NCBI RefSeq assembly: GCF_025264625.1
Contig: NZ_CP093313.1
Location: forward strand, 930,001 to 994,000
DNA: 64,000 nt
Origin: Occallatibacter riparius
Lineage (GTDB): Bacteria; Acidobacteriota; Terriglobia; Terriglobales; Acidobacteriaceae
Reading direction: 5' to 3'
Of the stretch, positions 1-9,146 are shown in pieces. Position numbers and translations under genes: made by a program. Positions within the stretch are counted from its first letter, which is position 1. The number at the start of each line of letters is the position of its first letter. The notes under the pieces were generated by a model. It worked only from the letters and a program-made list of their open reading frames with translations. It made no database searches and had not been told where the DNA came from.

Positions 1-330
1 TCCGTTGAAGCTGGGCATGAGGTCGCGGCCGCGATTGGTGTTGGCCACGCCAACAATCACAGTCGGAGGCATGAGGTTGTTGGCCATCAGGTTTTCCATG
101 CCCACGGCTACTTTGCGGAAGTTCCACTCGCCATCGAGGACCACCAGCAGGGGCATGTTGGGGACGAGCTTCTGCGGCGCGGCGATAAGCAGGTCGCGAT
201 CTTCATTGAGGATCTTCGACGTGAGCACCTCGTGCTTGCCGACGGTGAGGTCGAAGTCGCGGGCGCTGGCAACGAGCGAGGTGCATAGAACCATGAGTGC
301 GAGAAGGAGGGGGTTGCGGGACGACTTCAT
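1..330 (-). CDS. Putative alpha/beta-hydrolase esterase (partial, N-terminal part)
   Basis: Reverse-strand reading from an ATG at 330 gives 110 codons open to the window edge, so the C-terminal part is missing. It begins with a signal peptide (MKSSRNPLLLALMVLC, cleavage near Ala22), followed by a short beta region and the stretch LLVVLDGEWNF and VIVGVANTNRGRDLMPSF. That pattern (LDG.., then I.GI.N..R.RDL.P) is typical of the Esterase D/enterochelin-esterase-like family (Pfam Esterase), exported serine hydrolases of uncertain substrate. The catalytic Ser, Asp and His lie beyond the window. A GAGAGG ribosome site precedes the start. It is divergent from the GH42 gene. The forward frame over the same bases is a shadow. 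Confidence 0.75.
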   Translation of the reverse strand, partial: MKSSRNPLLLALMVLCTSLVASARDFDLTVGKHEVLTSKILNEDRDLLIAAPQKLVPNMPLLVVLDGEWNFRKVAVGMENLMANNLMPPTVIVGVANTNRGRDLMPSFNG

Positions 331-469
331 GAACGTGCTGAACCTCTCAGGAGCGTGCGTGGAATGCATTGTTGAGTGACAGGCCATGATAGAACTTTCT
401 CGCGCGGGGTTGGGGGCTGGTAGATTCATCGGGAATGGAATCGGATACCTCTTTCGGTTGCAGGGCGGA

Positions 470-2704
470 ATGAACGTGAATAAGCTTGCGGTTTTTGCTT
501 GGGCACTGGTGATGGTTCTCGTGGTGGGACCGCGCGTCGAAACAACCGTGGAGAGCGCCGGCTCGGAGCAGGCGAAGTTCTTTCCAGTGTCAGTCTGGTA
601 CAGCGGCGGGAAGGCGCGCGCGCCTATGCTGGAGCCCGTCAATACCGGCTCGGCTGCGGCCTGGAGCGAGGATCTCCGTAAGATCAAGGGGCTCGGCTTT
701 AACACCATACGCACGTGGGTGGAATGGAACACGGGCGAGCCGCGGGAGGGCGAATATCATCTCGAGAATCTGGACCTGCTGCTGAAATTGGCCGAGCAGG
801 CTGGGCTGAAGGTGATGGTGCAGGTCTACGTGGATTCGGCACCCGAGTGGGTGGGCGCGAAGTATCCCGATGGGCGCTATGCGGCACAGGATGGGCAACC
901 GATTCCCGCACAGGCGGCGCCGGGCTACTGCTTCGATCATGCAGGAGTGCGCGACGCGATTCTCAACTTCTATCGCGAGGTGGCGCGGCATGCGGAGGAG
1001 AGTCCGGCCTTCTACGGATGGGATCTGTGGAGTGAACCCGCGGCGCTGAACTGGGCGCGGGTCGGATACAAGGCGGAGCCGATGTTCTGTTACTGCCCCA
1101 GCAGCATCGCGCGCTTTCGGGCATGGCTTCAGCAGAAGTACGGCTCGCTGGATCGGCTGAACGAGGCGTGGCACCGCACTTTTACTGACTGGAGGCAGGT
1201 GGAGCCGCCGCGGTATGGAACGATTCTGACCTATGCGGATTTCATGGACTGGCGCGTGTTCTACGGCGAGAAGCTCGCCCAGGATCTGAAGGCTCGCAAT
1301 GACGCGGTGAAGCAGGTGGACGCCGGCCATGTGACTATGAGCCACGCGCCCAATCCCTCGCCGCTGGTGCGGACGCTGGCCGACCCATACGATCCGACTG
1401 ACGATTATCTGATGAAGGATTCGGTGGACTTGTTCGGGACCAGCTTCTATCCCAAGCTCACCGCGCAGGAGCACAACTGGACTCTGGAACGGCGTGTGCT
1501 GGCGATGGACCTGACGGCGAGCATCACCGGTGGACGCGGGTTTGTTGTGGGCGAGCTGCAAAGCGGGTATGGCATCCACGGCACTACCGTGGGCTCACCG
1601 GTGACCGCGAGCGATCTTGAGATGTGGACGTGGGGCATGGTGTCGCGCGGGGCGCGCGCTATCAATTACTACGCGTTTTATCCGATGAATGCGGGGTACG
1701 AGTCGGGCGGATACGGGATGATTAACCTGGACGGATCGCTGACGGAGCGCAGCCGCCATGCCGGCGAGATCGCGAAAGAGATCAGTGCGAATGCCGACCT
1801 CCTGCTCGATGCGAAGCCGGAGCCTGCTGAGGCCGCTGTGGTTTTCAGCCCGCTGGCGCCGCTGGTGGGCGGATACGACGAAGAAGGCAGCCGGACGGCG
1901 ATGCACCAGGCCGTGGCGGGCTATCACCGGATGTTCTTCGAGCGCAATTTGCGGCTGGATGTGCTGAGCGCGCGGGAGCTGGGGCAGGATCATCTGGAGC
2001 GGTACAGGCTGGTGATCGTGCCGTATCCGCTGATGCTGACGGAGGAAGAAGCAAACGCGCTGCGCGCTTATGCGGAGGGCGGCGGGCACTTATTTGTGGA
2101 GGCGCGGCCGGGCTGGGTGGATGAACGTGGCCACGCGCAGATACGGGTTCCGGGTTTTGGATGGGACCAGATGCTGGGCCTGCGCGAAAAGCAGGTAACG
2201 CCGGGCAAGGAATTCGCTGTGAGATGGGGGACGGCAACGTTCAAGGCCATGACCTTTGCCGAGCAGTTCGAGGCAGAAGGCGCGTCGGCGCAGGCGGTTG
2301 CGACGCTTGAGGACGGCACGCCGGTAGCCTACGAGAGCAAGACGGGCAAAGGCAGCGCGATCGTGTTCGGCAGCTTCGCCGGTCACGAGAACTATCGGGA
2401 GCCTGTGAAGATGCATCCGCTGGGAGACATTCTGGCGAACTGGGCTGGGCTCTCGCGGCCGCAGCTAGACGCGCCGCCGCTGGTGGAACTGCGCGAGATG
2501 AAAGCGCCGCAGGGACGGGTGGTGTTCCTGTTCAATCACGGCGACAAGGCAGCCCGGGTGCAGTTCGCGCGGGAGCTGGAAAAACCGGCGAAGGCGGTGC
2601 GCGAGATCGCAACAGGCGCCACGGTGCCTGCCGACGGATCGCATTTGCGGATCACGGCCGAGGTGCCGCCCGGCAGCGTGGGCGTGTACCGGATCGACTA
2701 CTGA
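470..2704 (+). CDS. Secreted GH42 beta-galactosidase-like glycoside hydrolase
   Basis: The protein has the GH42 layout: a TIM barrel with W..WNTGEP near residue 84, acid/base Glu189 in WDLWSEP and probable nucleophile Glu362 in VVGELQSG, then a trimerisation-like domain (about 440-600) and a short beta-sandwich C terminus. GH42 enzymes hydrolyse beta-D-galactosides or arabino-galactosides. I place the start at ATG 470 because MNVNKLAVFAWALVMVLVV is a signal peptide, suggesting a periplasmic or outer-membrane-side enzyme; an in-frame ATG at 386 would add 28 residues and hide the signal. The residue before the acid/base is Ser where most clan-A enzymes have Asn. It is followed directly by an intrinsic terminator. 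The substrate cannot be told from sequence. Confidence 0.88.
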   Translation: MNVNKLAVFAWALVMVLVVGPRVETTVESAGSEQAKFFPVSVWYSGGKARAPMLEPVNTGSAAAWSEDLRKIKGLGFNTIRTWVEWNTGEPREGEYHLENLDLLLKLAEQAGLKVMVQVYVDSAPEWVGAKYPDGRYAAQDGQPIPAQAAPGYCFDHAGVRDAILNFYREVARHAEESPAFYGWDLWSEPAALNWARVGYKAEPMFCYCPSSIARFRAWLQQKYGSLDRLNEAWHRTFTDWRQVEPPRYGTILTYADFMDWRVFYGEKLAQDLKARNDAVKQVDAGHVTMSHAPNPSPLVRTLADPYDPTDDYLMKDSVDLFGTSFYPKLTAQEHNWTLERRVLAMDLTASITGGRGFVVGELQSGYGIHGTTVGSPVTASDLEMWTWGMVSRGARAINYYAFYPMNAGYESGGYGMINLDGSLTERSRHAGEIAKEISANADLLLDAKPEPAEAAVVFSPLAPLVGGYDEEGSRTAMHQAVAGYHRMFFERNLRLDVLSARELGQDHLERYRLVIVPYPLMLTEEEANALRAYAEGGGHLFVEARPGWVDERGHAQIRVPGFGWDQMLGLREKQVTPGKEFAVRWGTATFKAMTFAEQFEAEGASAQAVATLEDGTPVAYESKTGKGSAIVFGSFAGHENYREPVKMHPLGDILANWAGLSRPQLDAPPLVELREMKAPQGRVVFLFNHGDKAARVQFARELEKPAKAVREIATGATVPADGSHLRITAEVPPGSVGVYRIDY

Positions 2705-2724
2705 GCAAAGCGAATCTCGCAGAA

Positions 2725-2752
2725 GGGGCGCCGCTCGCGCCCCCTTTTTCTT
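2725..2752 (+). terminator. Intrinsic terminator after the GH42 gene
   Basis: A seven-pair stem GGGGCGC/GCGCCCC with a 5-nt loop is followed by CTTTTTCTT, 20 bases after the GH42 stop codon. Confidence 0.85.
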
Positions 2753-2874
2753 ATGCGGAGGCGGCCCAGTTCTTTTCTTAGAAAACTGGCGGATGAACTT
2801 TTTTTCCTGCCACGCGTACCTTTCTGCATCCCCAACGGGGAATTCCTGCGGATAAGAGAGTAGACGCGAACGCA

Positions 2875-3405
2875 ATGGCCCACGATTGGCAAGCGGATTT
2901 TGAACGGCTCGTGGACGAGCATCAATCGATGGTCTATTCGATTGCGTTGCGCATGACCGGCGATCGCGGTCTGGCCGAGGAGATTGCGCAGGACGTGTTT
3001 CTGGAACTGGACAAGAGCCTGAGCAAGATTGAGTCCGCAGAACACGCCTACTGGTGGCTGCGGCGGGTGACGATGAGCCGGGCGACGGATGCGCTGCGGC
3101 GACGTCGGGTGCGGGGCATGGATTTGTGGGTGGCGCTCGACGATCATCACGGGCAGTCAACAGAAGAGAAGGGCTCGCCGCTGGGCGCACGTCTGGAGTA
3201 CCTGATGACTACGCTGCCTGAGGCGCAGCGGTCGGCATTGATCCTCCGCTACCAGGAGGACATGATGCCGGAGGAGATTGCAGCCATGCTGGACGCGCCG
3301 GTGGCCACGGTGAAGAGCAATCTGCAGCGCGGACTGAAACTGCTGCGGGCCAAGGCGACGAGCCAGTTGCGGGAGTTCATTCGCGGAGTGGGAACGGATG
3401 CCTGA
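2875..3405 (+). CDS. ECF-family RNA polymerase sigma factor
   Basis: The 176-residue protein shows sigma-70 region 2 (DEHQSMVYSIALRMTGD..LAEEIAQDVFLELDK, residues 15-50) and region 4 (LPEAQRSALILRYQEDMMPEEIAAML, 115-145, with a helix-turn-helix VATVKSNLQRGLKLLR). It lacks regions 1 and 3, as ECF factors do. It would direct core polymerase to stress or envelope promoters. Its last 8 bases overlap the next gene, a membrane protein likely to be its anti-sigma partner, and two exported proteins follow. The 120 bases upstream carry a T-rich tract (2798-2806) that could belong to an autoregulated promoter, but I cannot define it. The ribosome site is weak. Confidence 0.92.
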   Translation: MAHDWQADFERLVDEHQSMVYSIALRMTGDRGLAEEIAQDVFLELDKSLSKIESAEHAYWWLRRVTMSRATDALRRRRVRGMDLWVALDDHHGQSTEEKGSPLGARLEYLMTTLPEAQRSALILRYQEDMMPEEIAAMLDAPVATVKSNLQRGLKLLRAKATSQLREFIRGVGTDA

Positions 3406-3742
3406 GTTCGACGATTTTGAGCGGGAGCTGCAAGAGGCGCTGGAGCACCGGCCGGCTCCTCCCGGCCTGAAGCGGAAGATCATGGAGCGGCGTGCGGAAC
3501 GTCACGCGCCGCGGCCGTGGTTCGCAGTCGCCAGTGCGGCCTTGTGGATGAAGCTAGCGGCAACGCTGGTGATTGTGGCGATTCTTGCCGGCGGTGGGCT
3601 GGAGTGGCGGGCGCGCAAGGTGGAAGAGCAGCGCAGGGGCGAGGCGGCTCGGCAGCAGGTTCTGACAGCATTGCGGATTACGGGCCATGCTTTGGACAAG
3701 GTGCAGGCCAAGCTGGCGGAACACGATGAGGATGGCAATTGA
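3398..3742 (+). CDS. Single-pass membrane protein, probable anti-sigma factor
   Basis: This 114-residue protein has a charged cytoplasmic N-terminal half (residues 1-48), one transmembrane helix (about 49-67, MKLAATLVIVAILAGGG) and a coiled, charged tail. There is no zinc-binding HxxxCxxC motif and no recognised anti-sigma domain. The call rests on its size, topology and 8-base overlap with the ECF sigma gene, the usual layout of sigma/anti-sigma pairs. It could instead be an accessory membrane protein of the same envelope-response operon. Confidence 0.65.
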   Translation: MPEFDDFERELQEALEHRPAPPGLKRKIMERRAERHAPRPWFAVASAALWMKLAATLVIVAILAGGGLEWRARKVEEQRRGEAARQQVLTALRITGHALDKVQAKLAEHDEDGN

Positions 3743-3762
3743 GCAAGCGGGGAGTGAGGACG

Positions 3763-4395
3763 ATGAGAAAGCGTGGGATTGGCTGGGGACTGGTTGTACT
3801 GGTGCTGGGAGCGACGGGCTCAATAAGCATGGCTCGTGCGCAGGCCGCGGGAATGCCTGAGGGTTTGCCGTTGCCTCCAGCGGTGGAGAAGGAACTGGCT
3901 GCGAAGGCTGTCGATGTGACCGAGGTGACGCTGGGCAAGAACATGCTCGACTTTGCCGCGAAGTTCATGAAGGACAAGGACGATGAGCAGGCGCGCAAGC
4001 TGATCCAGGGGCTGAAGGGTATTTACGTTCGCGAGTACACCTTCGAGAAGGAAGGCGAGTACTCGATGGACCAGCTCAAGCAGCTCCGCACCTATTTCGG
4101 AGGGAGCGAGTGGTCGCCCATTGTGCACGAGATTGAGCACCACAAGGGCGGCACCACTGAGACGACTGACGTAATGATGAAGACGGTGAACGGCGAGACG
4201 CAGGGGATGTTCATTCTGTCAGCCGAGCCGAAAGAGCTGTCGATCGTGCTGATCCTCGGGCCGATTAACGCGGACGAACTGGGCGAGTTGCATGGGATCG
4301 CCGGGCTGCATGCGCTCAAGGACGTGGAAAAGAGCGTGAAGAAATCCACCAAAGACAAGGACAAGGATAAGACCAAGGACGGAGGCGCAGAATGA
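3763..4395 (+). CDS. Exported DUF4252 domain protein
   Basis: I chose ATG 3763 over the TTG at 3739 because GGAG/GAGG lies a few bases upstream and the product then begins with a clean signal peptide (MRKRGIGWGLVVLVLGATG, cleavage after ARAQA). The mature part matches the DUF4252 pattern: LAAKAVDVTEVTLGKNMLDFAAKFM, then IKGIYVREYTF..EGEYSMDQL and a late ILGPINADELGEL. Function is unknown for the family. The C terminus is an unusual Lys/Asp-rich tail (KSTKDKDKDKTKD). It sits third in the sigma-factor operon and overlaps the next gene by 4 bases (ATGA). Confidence 0.8.
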   Translation: MRKRGIGWGLVVLVLGATGSISMARAQAAGMPEGLPLPPAVEKELAAKAVDVTEVTLGKNMLDFAAKFMKDKDDEQARKLIQGLKGIYVREYTFEKEGEYSMDQLKQLRTYFGGSEWSPIVHEIEHHKGGTTETTDVMMKTVNGETQGMFILSAEPKELSIVLILGPINADELGELHGIAGLHALKDVEKSVKKSTKDKDKDKTKDGGAE

Positions 4396-4892
4396 GACGG
4401 TTCCTGTTTGTCTTTGTATGCTTCATCGCGCTGGTGGTGCCGGTGGCTGTGCTGGCGTCGAGCGGCGAGGGCGGCTTCGACGGCGTGGTGCGATCGCTCG
4501 AATTGAAGTACCACGTGCATGCCACGCGCATTCCGTTCCTGGGATTGATCAGCTTTGTGGCGCGAAAGGCTACGCAGGACGGCGTGAGCAATCTGCACGT
4601 TGCGGAGTTTGAGCACTTCGACGTGTCGATGGACGGCGAAGAACTGAACCGCATGGTGGAGCAGAAGCTGGGCGCCGGCTGGGAACGCATGATCCGCGAG
4701 ACCAAGCGCAACGGATCGGAACAGACGCTGATCTTCGTGCATCCGGAAGGCAAGCGCATGGGCATGTTCATTGTGGATGCCGACGGCAACGACCTGAACG
4801 TTGTCCAGCTCTCGGTCGATCCCGATCACCTCAACGAGAGCATCGGCAAGTACGACCATCACGACAAGGATTGGGACAACGATTCGGATTAG
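4392..4892 (+). CDS. Exported protein of unknown function, DUF4252-operon partner
   Basis: The 166-residue product starts with a signal peptide (MRRFLFVFVCFIALVVPVAVLAS). Its body has features resembling the preceding DUF4252 protein (a WERMI... segment, then TLIFVHPEGKRMGMFIVDADGNDLNVVQLS), so the two are possibly distant paralogues. The C terminus is acidic and His/Asp-rich (HHDKDWDNDSD), which might bind cations. It is translationally coupled (ATGA) to the upstream gene and followed by a terminator, closing the four-gene operon. Confidence 0.75.
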   Translation: MRRFLFVFVCFIALVVPVAVLASSGEGGFDGVVRSLELKYHVHATRIPFLGLISFVARKATQDGVSNLHVAEFEHFDVSMDGEELNRMVEQKLGAGWERMIRETKRNGSEQTLIFVHPEGKRMGMFIVDADGNDLNVVQLSVDPDHLNESIGKYDHHDKDWDNDSD

Positions 4893-4914
4893 GCTGATTG
4901 GATTGAGGCGAGGA

Positions 4915-4946
4915 GGGCTTCGGTGTTTGCCGAGGCCCTTTTCTTT
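4915..4946 (+). terminator. Intrinsic terminator of the sigma-factor operon
   Basis: A nine-pair stem (GGGCTTCGG with CCGAGGCCC, one G-U pair), loop of 6, then TTTTCTTT, 22 bases past the stop codon. Confidence 0.85.
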
Positions 4947-5066
4947 ATGCGTTCTTTCTTGCAAAGCGCAGCGGCGTTCGTCACGATAGAGGCACTCGCT
5001 TCCAGCAGGGCATCCGGCTGGAGCGCCTTAATCCACTTCCCTTCCCGCATTTCCTAAGGACCTCGA

Positions 5067-6482
5067 TTGCCGAACGCAACGCAAAATGCAGGTGACGCTC
5101 CCGTGGCCTCCACCTATGGATTGCAGGCGGGGGCTCTGGACCCGATGCAGACGCTGGCGCAGTCGGTCTCGGCGGTTTCGCCTACTACGGGATCGTCGCT
5201 GACGGTTCCGCTGGTCTTCGCGCTGGCGGGCAATGGCACGTGGCTCGTGTATCTGCTTGCTACGGGATCGATCTTGCTGGTGGCGTGGTGCATCAGCCGG
5301 TTCGCGCGCACCTCGGCATCGCCTGGCTCGCTCTACAGCTACGCATCCGATTCGCTGCCGCCGGTGTTCGGAGCCGCAGTCGGTTGGGGGCTGCTGCTCG
5401 CGTACGTTGCAACCGGAGCTTCAGTTGCTGGCGGCGCGATGTACTACGCGATCCTGCTGGGCGCGCAGTTTCTGCACTTATCGTTTGCGCCTGTTCCCAC
5501 GCTGGCGGTGATTTGCGCTGTTGCCGGGTACATCGCGTATCGCGATATCAAACTGTCAGCCGGCGTGATGCTGTGGATTGAGTTTGTAACCCTGGCAGTT
5601 ATCCTCACGGTTCTGGCAGCGTTGCTGATCCACACCGGGTTCCACATCGACGCGGATCAAGTACGGCTGAAGGGGCTGCACTTTGGCGCCATGGGGCCCG
5701 CGCTGGTGCTGGCCATCTTCACCTTCGTTGGATTTGAAAGTGCTACTACGCTGGGCGTTGAGGCGCGCCAGCCGCTGCGGACAATTCCCCGCGCAGTGCT
5801 GCAGTGCGCGGTGCTCGCGGGCATGTTCTTCATGCTGTGTTCCTACGCTGAGGTGGTGGGCTTTCGCGGACTCACCAGCAGCCTCAGCGATGCATCGAGC
5901 CCGATGAATATCCTGGCTGACCGTGCGGGGCTTCCGGCCTTCGGCCTGGTGATGGAAATTGGCGCGATGGTGAGCAACTTCGCCTGCGTGCTGGCGTGCA
6001 CCACGGCAGCAGCACGCGTGCTGCTGCGCATGGCGCGATCAGGGCTGGTGCCTGAATTCATGCAGCGCACCAGCGCCCGGCGCAATTCGCCTACCGCGGC
6101 TACGGTTCTTGCTTCGCTGTTTATGTTCGTCGGAACGACCGGCATGGCTCTGTGCAACGTGACGGGCTACGAGATGTACGACCTAGCGGGCTCGCTGGCC
6201 GTCTTCGGTTTTCTCACCGCCTATGCGCTTGTCGCGGTGGCAGTTCCGTTTGCCACGCGCGAAAACGGACAGATATCGCGGCTGGCCGCAGTCATCAGCC
6301 CGGCGACGGTTCTGGTGATGGTGCTGATCACGGTGCTCGATATTCGATCAAGCGCCGACGCGGCGCATGCACGCATTCCCTATCTCTTTCTGGGATATTT
6401 GGCGGTGGGGTTCGCGATTTACTTTAGCCGGCGGCGGCAGCATCAGTGGCTGCCCGAAACTGTGGTCGAGCCGGAGTCGTAA
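5067..6482 (+). CDS. APC-superfamily amino acid permease
   Basis: This 471-residue protein has about 12 hydrophobic segments and the APC hallmarks: AQSVSAVSPTTGSSLTVPLVFALAGNGTW at helix 1, a helix 3 rich in Gly/Ser, and FTFVGFESATTLGVEARQPLRTIPRAV in the middle. Such permeases import amino acids or polyamines across the inner membrane, usually with protons. The start is TTG, decided by AAGGA seven bases upstream; the first internal Met would remove part of the conserved N terminus. It is a single gene following the terminator at 4915-4946. Substrate is not predictable. Confidence 0.88.
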   Translation: MPNATQNAGDAPVASTYGLQAGALDPMQTLAQSVSAVSPTTGSSLTVPLVFALAGNGTWLVYLLATGSILLVAWCISRFARTSASPGSLYSYASDSLPPVFGAAVGWGLLLAYVATGASVAGGAMYYAILLGAQFLHLSFAPVPTLAVICAVAGYIAYRDIKLSAGVMLWIEFVTLAVILTVLAALLIHTGFHIDADQVRLKGLHFGAMGPALVLAIFTFVGFESATTLGVEARQPLRTIPRAVLQCAVLAGMFFMLCSYAEVVGFRGLTSSLSDASSPMNILADRAGLPAFGLVMEIGAMVSNFACVLACTTAAARVLLRMARSGLVPEFMQRTSARRNSPTAATVLASLFMFVGTTGMALCNVTGYEMYDLAGSLAVFGFLTAYALVAVAVPFATRENGQISRLAAVISPATVLVMVLITVLDIRSSADAAHARIPYLFLGYLAVGFAIYFSRRRQHQWLPETVVEPES

Positions 6483-6562
6483 CCCCTCGCGCGAACCACG
6501 CGAGTTACGAATCAGGCAGGCTATATGCCACCATTTTTGCTGCCGGTAGCATCAAGGCAAAT

Positions 6563-7492
6563 ATGGCCACCATTGCCTGGTTGCAGACGTCGGAATACCG
6601 TGGGCGGCTCGCGCCGTCGCCGACCGGCTATCTGCATGTGGGCCATGCCCGTACGTTTTTTACCGCGTATCAGCGGGCGCGCGACGCAGGAGGCACGCTG
6701 GTGATGCGCATGGAAGACCTCGACACGGATCGCAGCAGGCCACGGTATGCCGAGGCTGCTTACGAAGATCTGCGCTGGCTGGGAATTCGCTGGCACGAGG
6801 GCCCCGACACCGGGGGGCCACACGCTCCCTACCTGCAGAGCAAGCGCATGGACATCTACCTGAAGATGTGGCGCGCGCTGTATCGCCGCGGCTATCTGTT
6901 TGCCTGCAAGTGTTCGCGCAAGGATCTCGAGGCCGCCTTGGGAGCGCCACACGAAGTGAACGTGCGCAACGGCAAGGCCGAGCCGTTGGATGATGAGCCC
7001 ATTTATCCGGGAACGTGCCGGGGCAACCTGAGCTACGTACAACAACTGCCTGGAGGCCCCGACTGGGAAGGCGCGGACACACCACAGGGGTTTAATTGGC
7101 GTTTCCGCGTGCCCGATGGCGAGGTAATCGAATTCGTCGATCAGAACCTGGGACCGCAGCGCTTTGTTGCCGGCGTGGATTTCGGCGATTTCGCAGTATG
7201 GCGGCGCGATGGCACGCCGAGCTATCAGCTTGCCTGCGTGGCAGATGACGCGGCGATGCGCATCACGGAAGTGGTGCGAGGCGCCGACCTGTTGCGATCG
7301 ACGGCTCGCCAGATCCTGCTCTACCGCGCTCTGGGCCTGGTGCCGCCGCAGTGGTTCCATTGCCGGCTGGTTCTCGACCAGTACGGCCGCCGTCTGGCGA
7401 AGCGCTATGACGCCCTCAGTCTGCGCACACTGCGCGCGCAGGGTCGCACGCCCATGAATATTCTGGGCGCAGAACTGCCGCTCAGCGCGTAA
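6563..7492 (+). CDS. gluQ: Glutamyl-Q tRNA(Asp) synthetase
   Basis: The product is a short class I GluRS-like enzyme without an anticodon-binding domain. It shows the HIGH-type motif HVGH in LAPSPTGYLHVGHA, the zinc-ligand pattern CKCSR...YPGTC, and a KMSKS-like RRLAKRYDA near the end. Such enzymes attach glutamate to queuosine at position 34 of tRNA-Asp in the cytoplasm. An open frame reaches back to 6446, but the conserved N terminus begins right after ATG 6563 (MATIAWLQTSEYRGRLAPSP), so this start is chosen. No queuosine genes are adjacent. Confidence 0.9.
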   Translation: MATIAWLQTSEYRGRLAPSPTGYLHVGHARTFFTAYQRARDAGGTLVMRMEDLDTDRSRPRYAEAAYEDLRWLGIRWHEGPDTGGPHAPYLQSKRMDIYLKMWRALYRRGYLFACKCSRKDLEAALGAPHEVNVRNGKAEPLDDEPIYPGTCRGNLSYVQQLPGGPDWEGADTPQGFNWRFRVPDGEVIEFVDQNLGPQRFVAGVDFGDFAVWRRDGTPSYQLACVADDAAMRITEVVRGADLLRSTARQILLYRALGLVPPQWFHCRLVLDQYGRRLAKRYDALSLRTLRAQGRTPMNILGAELPLSA

Positions 7493-7767
7493 AAAGCAGG
7501 CATCAGGGAACAGGTATTAGGGATTAGAAAAGCGGGCTTCGTGCCGACACTTAGCGTCAACGACGCGTGCTTGCTAAGCCCCAATGCCAAATACCTCGTT
7601 ATATCCAGGGCTTCGCACACGATTTATCATCCCTTTATTCCTCGCGAGCCGCGAAAGAGTGATAATGCAGCAGCACGGCTGATGCGTTATCGCGAGCTTC
7701 TCGCTGTTCTGCCCCGGTCCGCCGCGTTGATCGATTCGTCCAGGCCGTTGCCGACGAAGGAGGACCC

Positions 7768-9144
7768 ATGCCAGCAAAGAAGCACCACCCCACTCATCCC
7801 CCGAAGCCCCACCCTCCACTGCCCCTCCCTGTCTTTCATGAGCCGGTCTTTAACGAGGATCAGCAGATCGTTGTACCGCCGCAGTTCCTCACACCGCATC
7901 CTTCTGACGGGAAGCTCTACGCCAGCCTGGGAAATCTGCTGAGCACGCAGACGACGCAGTTCGACAAGTCGCGCGTGGCCGATGGCGAAATGCTCGAGCT
8001 TGCAGCAGCATATGGCGATCACGGACCGGAACTGATCCAGCAGATTCAGCAGGCTAAGCAGATCGTTTTTCACGCGCTGGGGGATTCGGGAGCGATCACG
8101 GCGGGCGTCAAGTACCAGAATGAGCTGAACGTGACGGAGCAGCTTTCAGCGGATTGTCACACGTCAGACGCCACGAATCACCCGGCGTTTCTCTATCATC
8201 TGGGCGATGTGGTCTACGACTTTGGCGAAGAGCAGTATTACTACGATCAGTTCTACGATGCTTTCCGGAACTATCCGTGTCCCATCTTCGCCATCCCCGG
8301 CAATCACGACTCGTTCATCACAACGGGGACTGCGCCTGAGAACGAGCCGCTCAAGATCTTCGAACGGAATTTCTGCTCGCCTGATTGGGTGATTACGCCG
8401 GAAGCACGCTCGCTGCACCGCACGGCGATGATCCAGCCCGGCGTGTACTTCACGCTGGACGCGCCTTTCGTGCGCATCATCGGCCTGTTCTCCAATGCAC
8501 TTGAGGATCCGGGCGTCATCTCCAGCGAGAATGGCAAGTGGTCGCGCGTGCCCGATTATCAACTCAGTTATTTGAAGGCGCAGTTGGCGGCCATCAAGCA
8601 CCAGAAGTACGCGGGAGCCGTGCTGTTGGCCGTACATCATCCGCCGTTCAGCTATGCGCCGCCAACCACCGGCGCGGGAACCGGGGGCAATCATGGCGGC
8701 AGCCCCCACATGCTGGCGCAGATCGACACGATTTGCAAGCAGGCTGGCGTTTATCCGCACGCGATTCTCTCAGCGCACGCGCACAACTACCAGCGCTACA
8801 CGCGCACTGTGAAGATGAACGGCGCCGCTTACGATGTTCCGTTTGTGGTCTGCGGAGACGGCGGCCACCACGTGAATCCGCTGACCCACGCCGCGAAGGG
8901 CAAACCTTCCCAGGAGCCGGCGTTCGGAGCGGATGTCTCCTATCTCGACCGGAAGCCGGTCATTCCAACTGGCGGGCTCATCCTCGAGAAGTACGATGAT
9001 TCGTCGTATGGATATTTGCGGATCACGGTTGACGCACAGCAACTTCGCATCGGCTATCAGCAGGTGGGCAAGGCGAGCCTCGCGCAGTCGCGCTTCGACT
9101 TGGTGACCGTTGATATAGCCAGTCACACGATGGTGTCGAATTGA
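7768..9144 (+). CDS. Calcineurin-like metallophosphoesterase
   Basis: All five blocks of the metallophosphoesterase fold are present in order: GDSG (near residue 106), LGDVVYDFG, PGNHDSF, VHHPPFSY and SAHAHNYQRY. These residues hold two metal ions in a phosphatase or phosphodiesterase. The first 20 residues are almost only Pro, His and Lys (PAKKHHPTHPPKPHPPLPLP), with no signal peptide, so the location is probably cytoplasmic. An excellent ribosome site (GGAGG) fixes the start. It stands alone and converges on the aldo/keto reductase gene. The natural substrate is unknown. Confidence 0.85.
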   Translation: MPAKKHHPTHPPKPHPPLPLPVFHEPVFNEDQQIVVPPQFLTPHPSDGKLYASLGNLLSTQTTQFDKSRVADGEMLELAAAYGDHGPELIQQIQQAKQIVFHALGDSGAITAGVKYQNELNVTEQLSADCHTSDATNHPAFLYHLGDVVYDFGEEQYYYDQFYDAFRNYPCPIFAIPGNHDSFITTGTAPENEPLKIFERNFCSPDWVITPEARSLHRTAMIQPGVYFTLDAPFVRIIGLFSNALEDPGVISSENGKWSRVPDYQLSYLKAQLAAIKHQKYAGAVLLAVHHPPFSYAPPTTGAGTGGNHGGSPHMLAQIDTICKQAGVYPHAILSAHAHNYQRYTRTVKMNGAAYDVPFVVCGDGGHHVNPLTHAAKGKPSQEPAFGADVSYLDRKPVIPTGGLILEKYDDSSYGYLRITVDAQQLRIGYQQVGKASLAQSRFDLVTVDIASHTMVSN

Positions 9145-9146
9145 GG

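Noticed and set aside
5..379. Plus-strand frame at the window start
   Set aside because: The minus strand over the same bases reads as a signal peptide plus esterase motifs with a good ribosome site.
590..1579. 329-codon minus frame inside the GH42 gene
   Set aside because: The GH42 catalytic residues lie in the plus frame; no domain is visible in the minus product.
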